Positions 8,552 to 16,067 are shown, numbered from the stretch's first letter. The stretch is 64,000 bases of DNA from Homoserinimonas aerilata (GCF_006716125.1 NZ_VFOM01000001.1:1426001-1490000); one strand, 5' to 3'. The notes: generated by a model not told the origin, from the sequence alone. Translations and numbers: made by a program.

Positions 8552-9142
8552 CTATTCAGTGGGGCATGCACGCTCCGCTGATTCCTCGAACACCGGCACG
8601 GGTCGGGTCTGTGCTTGCTCAGCTGTTGCCGCGACGCCATTGCGTTCGATGTCTTGGATGAGCCAGTCCATCTCGAGAATCTCGCGGCGTTGCGCTTCGC
8701 TGATCTCGACAGCGAGCTCGCAGACGCGGACGTCCTGGATTTGAGCGCGTTCGGCCCGGGTGATCGCCATGGAGTGGTGGGGAATCATGGCGCGCATGAA
8801 GGCCGTGTCGTCAACAGTGATCTGACTGCGGTCGAGGACGACGCCGCCTCCGATCAGCAGCACGCCCGCGGTGATGATGGCGATGTTGGCTTTGGTGTTC
8901 TTGTACATGCTCAGCATCCAGCCGAGCATGATGAGCACCATCGTGCCACCCATGGTGAGCGTCATGAACACCCGGCTTTCACTGAAACGGACGTGAGCCC
9001 ATTCCCAGGAGCCAACGAACATCACCCAGTACATCACCACCATCGCGGTGAGTATCATCGCCGCGAATCGGATGTACATGTTCATCTGCTTGCGGGGCTT
9101 GTGCTGTCCCTGATCGGTGCCGGTTTTCTTGTCTGTCGGCAT
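8552..9142 (-). CDS. DUF305-family membrane protein
   Basis: 196 residues; start ATG 9142 has AGGAGG upstream, better than the longer reading. Three membrane helices (about 25-45, 58-80 and 85-102) are followed by a C-terminal DUF305 segment with the hallmark MIPHHSMAITRAERAQ. The two His and the Met residues could bind copper. DUF305 proteins are often found in copper and silver resistance clusters. It lies just downstream of the Csp-type copper storage gene on the same strand, so both probably share the CsoR-like promoter at 9691. Function: probable periplasmic copper handling, inferred. Confidence 0.78.
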   Translation of the reverse strand: MPTDKKTGTDQGQHKPRKQMNMYIRFAAMILTAMVVMYWVMFVGSWEWAHVRFSESRVFMTLTMGGTMVLIMLGWMLSMYKNTKANIAIITAGVLLIGGGVVLDRSQITVDDTAFMRAMIPHHSMAITRAERAQIQDVRVCELAVEISEAQRREILEMDWLIQDIERNGVAATAEQAQTRPVPVFEESAERACPTE

Positions 9143-9203
9143 GAAGGTCGGCCCTCCTTTTCGTTTCGGTGTTTCGGCCGGGGCCGGAGGTGTCGAACCG
9201 TGG

Positions 9204-9608
9204 TCAGAGGGCTTGGAGCAGTTCGGTGCACGCTCGCTCGCAGCGTCGGCACGCTTCGGCACAGATGCGGCAGTGCTCGTGCATGTCTTCGTGTAGCTCG
9301 CATTCGCTGGCGCAGCTGGCGCATGCAGTGCGGCAGGCCTCGAGCGTTGCTCGGGTGAGGTTGGCGTCGTAGCCGGTATGGCGGGACAGTATGCGTGCTG
9401 TTGCATCGCACAGGTCGGCGCAGTCGAGGTTCGTGCGGATGCATTTGATGAGATCCGCGACCATGTCTTCGCTGAGGCAGGCGTCGGCGCATGCGGTGCA
9501 GGCCTGTGCGCACTCCACACACGCGTCAATGCAGGTGGAGAGCGCTTCTTGGTCGATACCGCCGAGATCCTTTGGATACGTTCGCAGCATTTCTGCGGTG
9601 GTGGACAT
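9204..9608 (-). CDS. Four-helix bundle copper storage protein (Csp family)
   Basis: 134 residues with 18 Cys arranged as CxxxC and CxxC pairs along four predicted helices (for example STCIDACVEC, ADACLSED, LEACRTAC, HEHCRICAEAC). This is the pattern of Csp1/Csp3 copper storage proteins, whose helical bundle is filled with Cu(I). No signal peptide is visible, so it is probably the cytosolic Csp3 type. A GGAAGG element sits 7-9 nt before the ATG. A CsoR-like palindrome about 83 bp upstream suggests copper induction. It is followed by the DUF305 gene on the same strand. Confidence 0.9.
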   Translation of the reverse strand: MSTTAEMLRTYPKDLGGIDQEALSTCIDACVECAQACTACADACLSEDMVADLIKCIRTNLDCADLCDATARILSRHTGYDANLTRATLEACRTACASCASECELHEDMHEHCRICAEACRRCERACTELLQAL

Positions 9609-9690
9609 GGCTGTTTCCTTCCGTCGTTGATCGTTCGACGATTACTACGGTTCGCGCGCCTCAGCGCGACTGCAAGGGGGTTGTATGCCG

Positions 9691-9705
9691 TATCCCCGTG
9701 GGGTA
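9691..9705 (-). promoter_or_regulatory. CsoR-like copper operator
   Basis: The near-perfect palindrome TATCCCC-G-TGGGGTA resembles known CsoR sites (G/C tracts flanked by TA). It lies between the YkvA-like gene and the Csp gene, suitably placed to control Csp and DUF305. No csoR gene is visible in the window. Confidence 0.45.
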
Positions 9706-9744
9706 GCCGACCAATGCTGGCAGCGACGCCGACCTCCGCTGGCG

Positions 9745-10161
9745 CTACTCGCGCGTTTTGGCGATCGCGAGGAGCGCGGCAAGCCCGTCGGGTGTTCCTG
9801 GCCAGTTTCGCTCAAGGGCGTCCATGCCGGCGTGTGTGATGGCGAAGCGCAACCCGATCGCGACGAGGATCGCGTCGTCGAGGTATCCGAGTACCGGGAT
9901 GAAGTCGGGGACCAGGTCGATCGGTAACAGCAGATAGACGAGAAGGCCACCCAGCCACCACCGGGTAGGGCGCGGCACACCCTTGTCGAAGGCCAGACGT
10001 TTGATGAGCCGGACGGCGTCGGGGGCCAGACGGGCCATTTCCCGCCAATCGATGGAGCGGTCAGCTCGCCGGTAGTGAACAAGCAGCGCAACAATCAACG
10101 CACCCCACAAAAGCGCGATACCACCGAGGACACTGAGAAGAATCTGCAACCAGAACGGCAT
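9745..10161 (-). CDS. YkvA/DUF1232-family membrane protein
   Basis: 138 residues. An N-terminal membrane helix (about 5-30) is followed by a cytoplasmic segment with LAPDAVRLIKRLAFD, then the DUF1232 core WLGGLLVYLLLPIDLVPDFIPVLGYLDDAILV, the most conserved stretch of the family. DUF1232 proteins are small membrane proteins of unknown function often located next to stress or metal genes. It lies between the extra lgt and the Csp gene, in the same direction as both, so it may belong to the same transcription unit as lgt. Confidence 0.8.
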   Translation of the reverse strand: MPFWLQILLSVLGGIALLWGALIVALLVHYRRADRSIDWREMARLAPDAVRLIKRLAFDKGVPRPTRWWLGGLLVYLLLPIDLVPDFIPVLGYLDDAILVAIGLRFAITHAGMDALERNWPGTPDGLAALLAIAKTRE

Positions 10162-10172
10162 GCGTGCGGACC

Positions 10173-11183
10173 TCAGCTCACCGGGGATCGCCCGCGACCC
10201 GGGACTCCCGGATCGGACACCCCTCCGCGAGGCGACACCGCACCCGTGCCATCCGTGTGTTCGTGCGACTGCTCGCGTGCGTGATCGTCGCCGCTGGAGT
10301 CCTCCCCGGCGGCGGAATCAGCAGGAGGGGGAGTCCTCCCGGGGCGGTAGGGCGAGAGTTCCGGATCGGAGTGGCGGATGCTCTGGATGACGAGCAGGCC
10401 GATGCCGACGAGGACGACGGCGAAGGATGCCCAGATGTTGGCGGGGATGCCGAGGGGCGCATCACTGGTGGGATCGATGCGGATCGCTTCCAGCCCGCTG
10501 CGACCGAGGCCGTACCAGACCAGGTAGAGCGCGAGGCTGCGCCCCCAGCCCCGAACGAAACGCCGCTCCAGCGCAACGATGAGGGCCGCACCGAGCAGGT
10601 TCCAGATCAGCTCGTACAAGAACAGTGGATGAAACAGGGTGCCCGCCGGTGCACCGTCGGGGAACATCGGTGCAGTCGGCAGGATCTCCAATCCCCAGGG
10701 CAGCGTGGTGGGGAGGCCGAAAAGTTCCTGGTTGAAATAGTTCCCGAGCCGGCCGATGGCCTGCGCAACGAGCAGAGCGGGAGCCAGCGCGTCAGCGAAG
10801 ACCCAGAACCGGAGCCCGGCGCGACGGCACCCGATATAGACGCCGAGCGCACCGCCGAGAAGGGCCCCGTAGATCGCGTTGCCGCCGTCCCAGATCGCGA
10901 ACACGTTCCACAGGTTCGCGTCGGGATAGAAATAGTCCGTGACATGGGTGAACACGTGATAGAAACGCGCGACGACGATCCCCAGCGGTACCGCCCACAA
11001 CGCGACGTCGATGACGGTCCACGCGGCAACTCCGCGTGCGCGAAGCCGGCGGTCGGTGATCAGCACCGCGGTGATGATCCCGGCGATGATGCACAGCGCA
11101 TAGACATGCACGGTGAGCGGGCCGATCTGGAAGCTCGCCCACGAGGGATCCGGGCTCGGGATACTTAGCGGTGCGACGATCAC
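10173..11183 (-). CDS. lgt: Prolipoprotein diacylglyceryl transferase (island copy)
   Basis: 336 residues with about seven membrane helices. It transfers diacylglyceryl from phosphatidylglycerol to the lipobox Cys of prolipoproteins. Family motifs seen: HPLFLYE in the second half, the RLGNYFNQELFG block with the catalytic Arg, and DGGNAIYGALLGG. At the last, the His found in E. coli Lgt (H103) is Tyr, which other actinobacterial Lgts also vary. Start GTG 11183 follows GGAGGAGG by 6 nt, better than the in-frame upstream start. The C-terminal tail is long, acidic and His-containing (EDSSGDDHAREQSHEH). It sits among metal-resistance genes, so it is probably an accessory copy. Confidence 0.9.
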   Translation of the reverse strand: MIVAPLSIPSPDPSWASFQIGPLTVHVYALCIIAGIITAVLITDRRLRARGVAAWTVIDVALWAVPLGIVVARFYHVFTHVTDYFYPDANLWNVFAIWDGGNAIYGALLGGALGVYIGCRRAGLRFWVFADALAPALLVAQAIGRLGNYFNQELFGLPTTLPWGLEILPTAPMFPDGAPAGTLFHPLFLYELIWNLLGAALIVALERRFVRGWGRSLALYLVWYGLGRSGLEAIRIDPTSDAPLGIPANIWASFAVVLVGIGLLVIQSIRHSDPELSPYRPGRTPPPADSAAGEDSSGDDHAREQSHEHTDGTGAVSPRGGVSDPGVPGRGRSPVS

Positions 11184-11308
11184 GGTGCCTCCTCCAACTC
11201 GACTTCGACTAGGAACCTTACGCAACGGCGTGCCCATGGCAACCGACTGGGTGACCCGGCATCGCTCCACCGCAATAGAGAACGGGGACATCCGAACCAA
11301 GACCTATC

Positions 11309-11338
11309 TTAGTATGTAAGCATGCATGCAGATACTAA
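11309..11338. promoter_or_regulatory. ArsR operator overlapping the start of the second arsR
   Basis: A 30-bp palindrome (TTAGTAT at the left end, ATACTAA at the right, GCATGC inside) is centred on ATG 11322. The -10-like TAGTAT (11310-11315) lies 6 nt before the ATG, the same geometry as at the first arsR. The divergent lgt promoter is about 130 bp away. Confidence 0.7.
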
Positions 11339-11666
11339 TATAGATCGGTTGCAGTCGGATGGCCCGTTCGTTGAGGTGGCGGTGGAGGTGTTCCGGTTGC
11401 TCGCAGATGCGACACGGATTCGCATCGTCCTCGCCCTCCAAGAGGGGGAACTGTCGGTGAGCGCTCTCGCCGAGCTCGTGGACCGCAGCCCTGCGGCCGT
11501 GTCGCAGCATCTCGCGAAGTTGCGGTGGGGGAAGATCGTGCGGGTTCGCCAGGACGGCAACCGGATGTTCTACCGGCTCACGGACGAGCGCGCGCAGCGC
11601 CTGGTCACCGAAGCGATTCTGCAAGCGGAACATGCTGTCGAAGACACCCCTCGGCACCACTCATGA
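11322..11666 (+). CDS. ArsR/SmtB-family metal-sensing repressor (second copy)
   Basis: 114 residues, about half identical by eye to the ArsR at 5661: shared FRLLADATRIRI core, GELSVSALAEL, VSQHLAKLRW recognition helix and RMFYRLTDE wing. It ends TPRHHS, a shorter version of the His-rich tail of the first. There is no Cys in the core, so metal binding would rely on His, Asp and Glu (NmtR-like). It overlaps the MFS gene by 4 bp (ATGA). Its start codon sits inside its operator and no ribosome-binding site precedes it, suggesting leaderless translation. The two ArsRs may cross-bind each other's operators. Confidence 0.9.
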   Translation: MHADTNIDRLQSDGPFVEVAVEVFRLLADATRIRIVLALQEGELSVSALAELVDRSPAAVSQHLAKLRWGKIVRVRQDGNRMFYRLTDERAQRLVTEAILQAEHAVEDTPRHHS

Positions 11667-12904
11667 TCCAGGTTCTTCGCAACCGGACGTACCGGTCGCT
11701 GTTTTCCGCGCAGGTGATCGCACTGGTCGGCACGGGGCTGCTCACCGTCGCACTTGGTTTGCTGGCGTTCGATCTGGCCGGCGCGGCAGCGGGATCGGTG
11801 TTGGGGACCGCGTTGACGATCAAGATGGTCGCGTACGTGGGCGTCGCACCGCTGATCGGCGCGGTCGTGGACCGGCTCCCGAAGAAGGCCGTCCTCGTCA
11901 GTGCCGACGCGATCCGGCTGTTGATCGCAGCGATGCTGCCGTTCGTGACAGAGACATGGCAGATCTATGTGCTGGTGTTCGTGCTGCAGTCCGCATCCGC
12001 GACATTCACGCCCGCGTTTCAGTCGCTGATCCCTTCAGTGCTCCCCGAACCACGCGACTACACTCGAGCGCTGGCCCTCTCCCGCCTCGCGTACGACCTC
12101 GAAGCATTGCTGAGCCCTCTCCTCGCCGCGGTCCTCTTGACCGTGATCAGCTACAACAACCTGTTCCTGGGCACTGCCGTCGGCTTCGCCGCATCAGCCG
12201 CGCTAGTAGTGACGACCAGACTCCCGGCGCTGTCACACGATCAGCCGGCATCCTCGTTCTGGCAGCGCCTATCGACCGGGATGCGGGTATTCGCCCGCTC
12301 GCCCAGCCTGCGGTTTCTGATGCTCACCAACATCGTCGTCGCGGCCGGCACCGCGCTCGTTCTGGTGAACTCCGTCGTCTACGCCAAGGGCGTGTTCGGT
12401 TTCGACGACGCAGCCCTCGCCGTCGCCCTCGGCGCTTACGGCGTCGGCTCACTGGTAGTGGCGTTGAACATACCCTGGGTCGTCGAGCGGATCGGAGTGA
12501 CCCGCACCATGCTTACCGGCACGGCCGTGGTGGCAAGCGGGCTTGTTGCGGCGATCGGTGTCACGATCATCGCCGTCGACACAGGTACCGGGTGGTGGGC
12601 ACTGCTGATCGTCTGGCTGATACTCGGCGCCGGAACCTCACTGATCAACACGCCCTCCTCAAGGCTGCTCGCGGAAGCCTCCACGCCAACGAACCGGAAC
12701 CTCGTCTACACCGCCCAATTTGCGCTATCCCACGCCTGCTTCCTCATCACCTACCCGCTCGCCGGATGGCTGGGCGCCACAAGCCTTCCCGCCGCCGCCG
12801 AAGCCCTTGCGGGCGTCGGCGTCCTCGGCACAATCGCTGCGCTCCTCCTCCACCGCCGCCAAACCCCGCCCGCAGACATCGATCACCTCACGACAACGAC
12901 CTGA
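11663..12904 (+). CDS. MFS transporter (probable metal or drug exporter)
   Basis: 413 residues with twelve predicted membrane helices. The start is MIQVLRNRTYRSLFSAQVIALVGTGLLTVALGLL, and motif A of the major facilitator family is present between helices 2 and 3 (GAVVDRLPKKAVL). The loop between helices 6 and 7 is medium length (about residues 190-215). It overlaps the upstream ArsR by an ATGA and is co-transcribed with it, so a divalent metal is the likely inducer; the substrate could be nickel or cobalt (as in NreB-like pumps), but the sequence does not show it. It ends with a short polar tail (HLTTTT). Confidence 0.85.
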   Translation: MIQVLRNRTYRSLFSAQVIALVGTGLLTVALGLLAFDLAGAAAGSVLGTALTIKMVAYVGVAPLIGAVVDRLPKKAVLVSADAIRLLIAAMLPFVTETWQIYVLVFVLQSASATFTPAFQSLIPSVLPEPRDYTRALALSRLAYDLEALLSPLLAAVLLTVISYNNLFLGTAVGFAASAALVVTTRLPALSHDQPASSFWQRLSTGMRVFARSPSLRFLMLTNIVVAAGTALVLVNSVVYAKGVFGFDDAALAVALGAYGVGSLVVALNIPWVVERIGVTRTMLTGTAVVASGLVAAIGVTIIAVDTGTGWWALLIVWLILGAGTSLINTPSSRLLAEASTPTNRNLVYTAQFALSHACFLITYPLAGWLGATSLPAAAEALAGVGVLGTIAALLLHRRQTPPADIDHLTTTT

Positions 12905-13187
12905 AGAACCCACGAAACGCGCGATGGCCGCGGTGGCTTCCACTGAGATCTACCGCCGGCTTCCTCTCCGCCAAGGACGTAGGGCATCTACTGCGCAGCA
13001 GTCAAGGCGGTCATAGAAGAGTCGGCTGCCGACGGAATTGGCTAGAGAACCCGCCACATCGCTGGTGGGACGATCAGCGGGCGGCATATTCAGTGGTTGC
13101 GGACATGCACCAGAGACCGCGATTCGACCCAGATCGTGTACCCGCAAGCGCGGCGAGGGGTCACATACAGGAGCGTTTGGCGGTGCG
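12905..13187. other. Gap without a supported gene
   Basis: About 280 bp between two convergent units. Several short open frames exist on both strands, but none has a ribosome-binding site or recognisable composition. It may be decayed DNA. Confidence 0.5.
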
Positions 13188-13505
13188 TCAGCCGTGGCCG
13201 ATGTTGAGCGCGGCGAGTTGGTCGGAGGTGCCGCGCGCGATTAGGCGCAATTCCTCATCGCTTTCCTCGGTGCTCCAATCCACGAACGCGCAGCAGCGCC
13301 GTTCGACCGCGACGAGGTCTCGCAGGCGCAAGATTGAGTCCTCGACTTTCGCGTAGTGAACGGTGAGTTGTGTGTCGGTGCGTTCGGAGGACTGCGCGTA
13401 GTCGGCGTCGAAGGCCTGCCACTTCTCAACCTGCGCCTTGGCCTCGGCGATGGTGGGCAGAGTGCACGCGATCGGAGCTTCGTTGAAGGGGCCGTTGTGT
13501 GTCAT
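13188..13505 (-). CDS. Small protein with ERRCC motif
   Basis: 105 residues. The C-terminal half reads RDLVAVERRCCAFVDWST and continues to EELRLIARGTSD. A conserved ExxCC-F pattern of this kind occurs in small proteins next to mercury, arsenic and other metal genes, and the vicinal Cys pair is a likely soft-metal ligand. It overlaps the upstream CDF gene by 4 bp (ATGA), so it is the last gene of the arsR-CDF operon. The function is unknown; a metal chaperone or sensor-accessory role is inference. Confidence 0.65.
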   Translation of the reverse strand: MTHNGPFNEAPIACTLPTIAEAKAQVEKWQAFDADYAQSSERTDTQLTVHYAKVEDSILRLRDLVAVERRCCAFVDWSTEESDEELRLIARGTSDQLAALNIGHG

Positions 13506-14167
13506 CGAACCGTCGCCTCTACCTCTTCGTTGTCGAGGTCCTCGAGGACTTCGAACGGGGACTCCACATCGCCGCGCCACGCCTCGATGCCTTCACGGAT
13601 TGCGAGTACCGCCACGACGAGGGCGGCAACGGAGTCGGCCCACCACCAACCGAACAGGCTGTTGAGGGCGAGGCCGATGAAGACTGCCCCTGAGAGGTAG
13701 ACGCAGAGGATGAGCTGCCTAGCGTCAGCCATGACGCTCTTGGAATCCAGCTCTCGACCGGTGCGCACCTCGAACCAGGCAAGCAGCGGCATGATGACCA
13801 GGCTGAGTGCCGTGATCCCGAGCCCGAATGGGCTGTGCGCGGGCCCCTCCACCCGAATAAGGCTCAGGACAGCATCGATTGAGACGTAGGCGGCGAGGGC
13901 GAAGAAAGCGAGGCCGATCACCCGCACCGTAACTTTCTCCCAGCGCTCCGGATCTTTCCGCGTGAACTGCCATGCGATCGCGGCCGCAGACAGCACTTCC
14001 ACGATGGAATCAAGGCCAAACCCGATCAGGGCCGCGGAGGATGCGACAGTACCTGCCCACACCGCCACGATGGCTTCGATCACGTTGTACGTGATCGTAA
14101 ACCCCACGATGAAACGGACGCGACGGTGCAGCCTAGAGCGACGTTCAGCGGTCAGGGATGTGCTCAT
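13502..14167 (-). CDS. Cation diffusion facilitator (CDF)-type metal transporter
   Basis: 221 residues with six membrane helices: TM1-2 around TYNVIEAIVAVWAGTVASSAALIGFGLDSIVEVLSA, TM5 near WWWADSVAALVVAVLAIREG. The Asp residues of GFGLD (TM2) and WWAD (TM5) are the expected metal ligands, but the His that precedes the TM2 Asp in many CDF proteins is Gly here. The usual C-terminal cytoplasmic domain is reduced to a short acidic tail (EVLEDLDNEEVEA), so it is a small CDF subtype. Start ATG 14167 overlaps the CmtR-like ArsR by 4 bp. It probably exports a divalent metal. Confidence 0.87.
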   Translation of the reverse strand: MSTSLTAERRSRLHRRVRFIVGFTITYNVIEAIVAVWAGTVASSAALIGFGLDSIVEVLSAAAIAWQFTRKDPERWEKVTVRVIGLAFFALAAYVSIDAVLSLIRVEGPAHSPFGLGITALSLVIMPLLAWFEVRTGRELDSKSVMADARQLILCVYLSGAVFIGLALNSLFGWWWADSVAALVVAVLAIREGIEAWRGDVESPFEVLEDLDNEEVEATVR

Positions 14168-14523
14168 GCGTTCACTGCCGTTCCGCAGCATCCAGGGACG
14201 CTGCACGATTCATCGACGCACGGGGCGTTCTCGTCAACAGATAGCGTCACATCCACGAGAGCGGTGAGAGCGGCCGCCAAGTGAGGGTCGGCGATTTCGT
14301 ATCGCGTCTGCCGGCCCTCCGGCTCTGCCACGACAATCCCGCAGTCCCGCAGACAGGTCAGGTGGTTAGAGACATTCGACCGGGATAGATCCAACGATCG
14401 CGAGAGCACGGCCGGGTAGCTCGACCCGCCGAGCAGCGTCATCAGGATTCGAGAGCGGGTCGGATCGGCCATCGCTCGACCGAGACGGTTCATCACATCG
14501 ATACGAGAAGCTATAGTCAGCAT
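14164..14523 (-). CDS. CmtR-like ArsR-family repressor
   Basis: 119 residues with a CmtR-like arrangement: NRLGRAMADPTRSRILMTLLGG, recognition helix SRSNVSNHLTCLRDCGIV and wing EGRQTRYEIAD. Cys residues near the recognition helix (CLRDC) and the C-terminal tail with four Cys (CVDESCSVPGCC) could bind Cd(II), Pb(II) or As(III), as in CmtR and related sensors. The start ATG 14523 lies in its own operator, 6 nt after a -10-like TATAGT. It is divergent from the carrier gene at 14568 and leads a CDF and an ERRCC gene. Confidence 0.9.
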   Translation of the reverse strand: MLTIASRIDVMNRLGRAMADPTRSRILMTLLGGSSYPAVLSRSLDLSRSNVSNHLTCLRDCGIVVAEPEGRQTRYEIADPHLAAALTALVDVTLSVDENAPCVDESCSVPGCCGTAVNA

Positions 14524-14535
14524 TTGATGACTATA
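14512..14535. promoter_or_regulatory. Operator between the CmtR-like gene and the carrier
   Basis: A perfect inverted repeat, TATAGTCA and TGACTATA separated by 8 nt, covers the ATG of the repressor (14521-14523). TATAGT on the minus strand is its -10; TATACA on the plus strand is a possible -10 for the divergent carrier gene. Confidence 0.72.
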
Positions 14536-14567
14536 CAGTGAGCAATGACCAATTGGAAGCTTGGAGA

Positions 14568-15560
14568 ATGAACGACATGCGCTCAAGGGTGGAATGGCTG
14601 GAACGATACCAGGTCGCGCTTTACCTCATCGCCCTTCTCGTCGGAGCGGGAGTCGGCCTGCTGGTCCCTGGTGTCGCGCACCCGGCCGAGGGCGCGATCA
14701 ACCCTGTGCTCGGGCCACTGCTCTACGCGACATTCCTCGGAGTGCCGTTCGCAAAGATAGGCCAGGCTTTCCGCGACTGGCGCTTCCTGATCACGGTGCT
14801 CGTGGTGAACTTCGCCCTCGTTCCGGTGGTCGTGTTCCTCCTGTCGCGCATCGTCGCACACGATCAAGTCCTGCTGGTCGGTGTGCTGTTCGTGTTGCTG
14901 ACACCATGCGTGGACTACGTCATCGTGTTCACCGGGGTCGCCGGTGGTGCCAGAGACCGGCTCCTCGCCGCAGCACCACTACTGATGCTCGTGCAGATGC
15001 TCCTACTCCCGGTCTACCTGTGGCTGTTCGTCGGCAATGAGTTCGTCCGCGCCGTCGACCTTGCCCCGTTCGTCGAAGCTTTCCTACTACTCATCGCGCT
15101 ACCTCTCATCGCCGCCGGGCTGACCCAGTTTCTCGCAGTCCGCACCCGCGCTGGAAAGGTCCTGCAGGAGATCGTACTGGGGGCGATGGTGCCACTGATG
15201 ATGCTGACCCTTGCGGTAGTTGTCGTCTCACAAATCGGCGGCGTCTGGCAACAACTCGCTTCGTTGCTCCGGGCCATCCCGGTTTTCTTTTTGTTCGCCG
15301 CGGCCATGATCCCCATTGGTGCTGCAGCAGGGAGGATCGCTCGACTTGACGTTGCAGGGCGTCGAGCGATCGTGTTCAGCGGCGCCACGCGCAACTCCCT
15401 GGTTGTCCTCCCGCTCGTCCTTGCGCTGCCGGCAATCTTCGACCTTGCCCCGCTCGTCGTCGTCACGCAGACGCTCGTCGAGCTCGTCGCCATGGTTCTC
15501 TTCGTCCGACTCATCCCGCGCCTACTCCCGGCCCATGCCTCGGAACGTGCGGACTCCTAA
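14568..15560 (+). CDS. BASS/ACR3-type carrier, probable arsenite or metalloid efflux
   Basis: 330 residues (or 327 from ATG 14577; both have a GGA element near) with ten membrane helices typical of the bile-acid/ACR3 symporter family. The TPCVDYVIVFTG motif has the Cys that in ACR3 proteins is needed for arsenite transport. The gene runs divergently from the CmtR-like repressor and shares its operator region, so metalloid-induced expression is likely. The ATG at 14568 is only a choice; GTG 14538 is less likely. Confidence 0.82.
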   Translation: MNDMRSRVEWLERYQVALYLIALLVGAGVGLLVPGVAHPAEGAINPVLGPLLYATFLGVPFAKIGQAFRDWRFLITVLVVNFALVPVVVFLLSRIVAHDQVLLVGVLFVLLTPCVDYVIVFTGVAGGARDRLLAAAPLLMLVQMLLLPVYLWLFVGNEFVRAVDLAPFVEAFLLLIALPLIAAGLTQFLAVRTRAGKVLQEIVLGAMVPLMMLTLAVVVVSQIGGVWQQLASLLRAIPVFFLFAAAMIPIGAAAGRIARLDVAGRRAIVFSGATRNSLVVLPLVLALPAIFDLAPLVVVTQTLVELVAMVLFVRLIPRLLPAHASERADS

Positions 15561-15858
15561 CCGCGTTGGACCTGGACGCTCCGACACCTTCCACGACGTC
15601 AGCGACTATGCAGTTGCATCAGGCGATCATTACTTGGAAGCGCGTCTTTACCGAAGGCTGCCAAGCACAGGCCACCGAGACTCGCAAGCTGGACGCCCAC
15701 CGGGACTCCTGCCCCGGAATGACACACCGGTGCCGACGCGTGTGGTTCCGGCAGGCGGACATTCCCGTAAGACCCGCCCGAGAAAATGCCTGGTCAGGGG
15801 ACGCTAAACGCTACAGCGGATCCGGTGATGAACTGCTCGCCGGGTCCGCTCAGTTTGC
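15561..15858. other. Gap without a supported gene
   Basis: Between the ACR3-type carrier and the IstB remnant. Longer open frames exist here but have no start or codon bias supporting them. It may contain more decayed insertion-sequence DNA; no terminal inverted repeats were seen. Confidence 0.5.
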
Positions 15859-16032
15859 TTACTTTCCCGTGTCCCACGCGTGGGTGTTCTTCGTGTGGGC
15901 GAGGCGGCAGGAGTCGCTGCCGGTTTCGATGATGTTGCCGCCGAAGGTGAGACGGTCCACGATCGCAGCGCAAAGCCGCGGATCAGTGAGAGTCTTCGTC
16001 CAGCCGGAGAACGACGAGGCAGCCTTCGAGTC
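15859..16032 (-). pseudogene. C-terminal remnant of an IstB-type (IS21) helper ATPase
   Basis: Reading minus from about 16032 to the stop at 15859 gives SFSGWTKTLTDPRLCAAIVDRLTFGGNIIETGSDSCRLAH, the C-terminal pattern of IstB proteins (SGW near the end of the AAA domain, then AAIVDRLTFGG and the SCRL end). The N-terminal three quarters, including the Walker motifs, are missing, so this is a relic of an IS21-family insertion sequence. Confidence 0.6.
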
Positions 16033-16067
16033 TAACCCCCAACGGGTTCCTCACGAAGCCGGTCGGA

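Noticed and set aside
10164..11168. Long plus-strand open frame opposite lgt
   Set aside because: It is the reverse-complement shadow of a clear Lgt; its composition (Arg/Asp/Gly-rich) and lack of a ribosome-binding site show it is not coding.
11632..13356. 574-residue frame overlapping the MFS gene
   Set aside because: Arg-rich out-of-frame shadow of the MFS gene; the transporter frame has all membrane helices.
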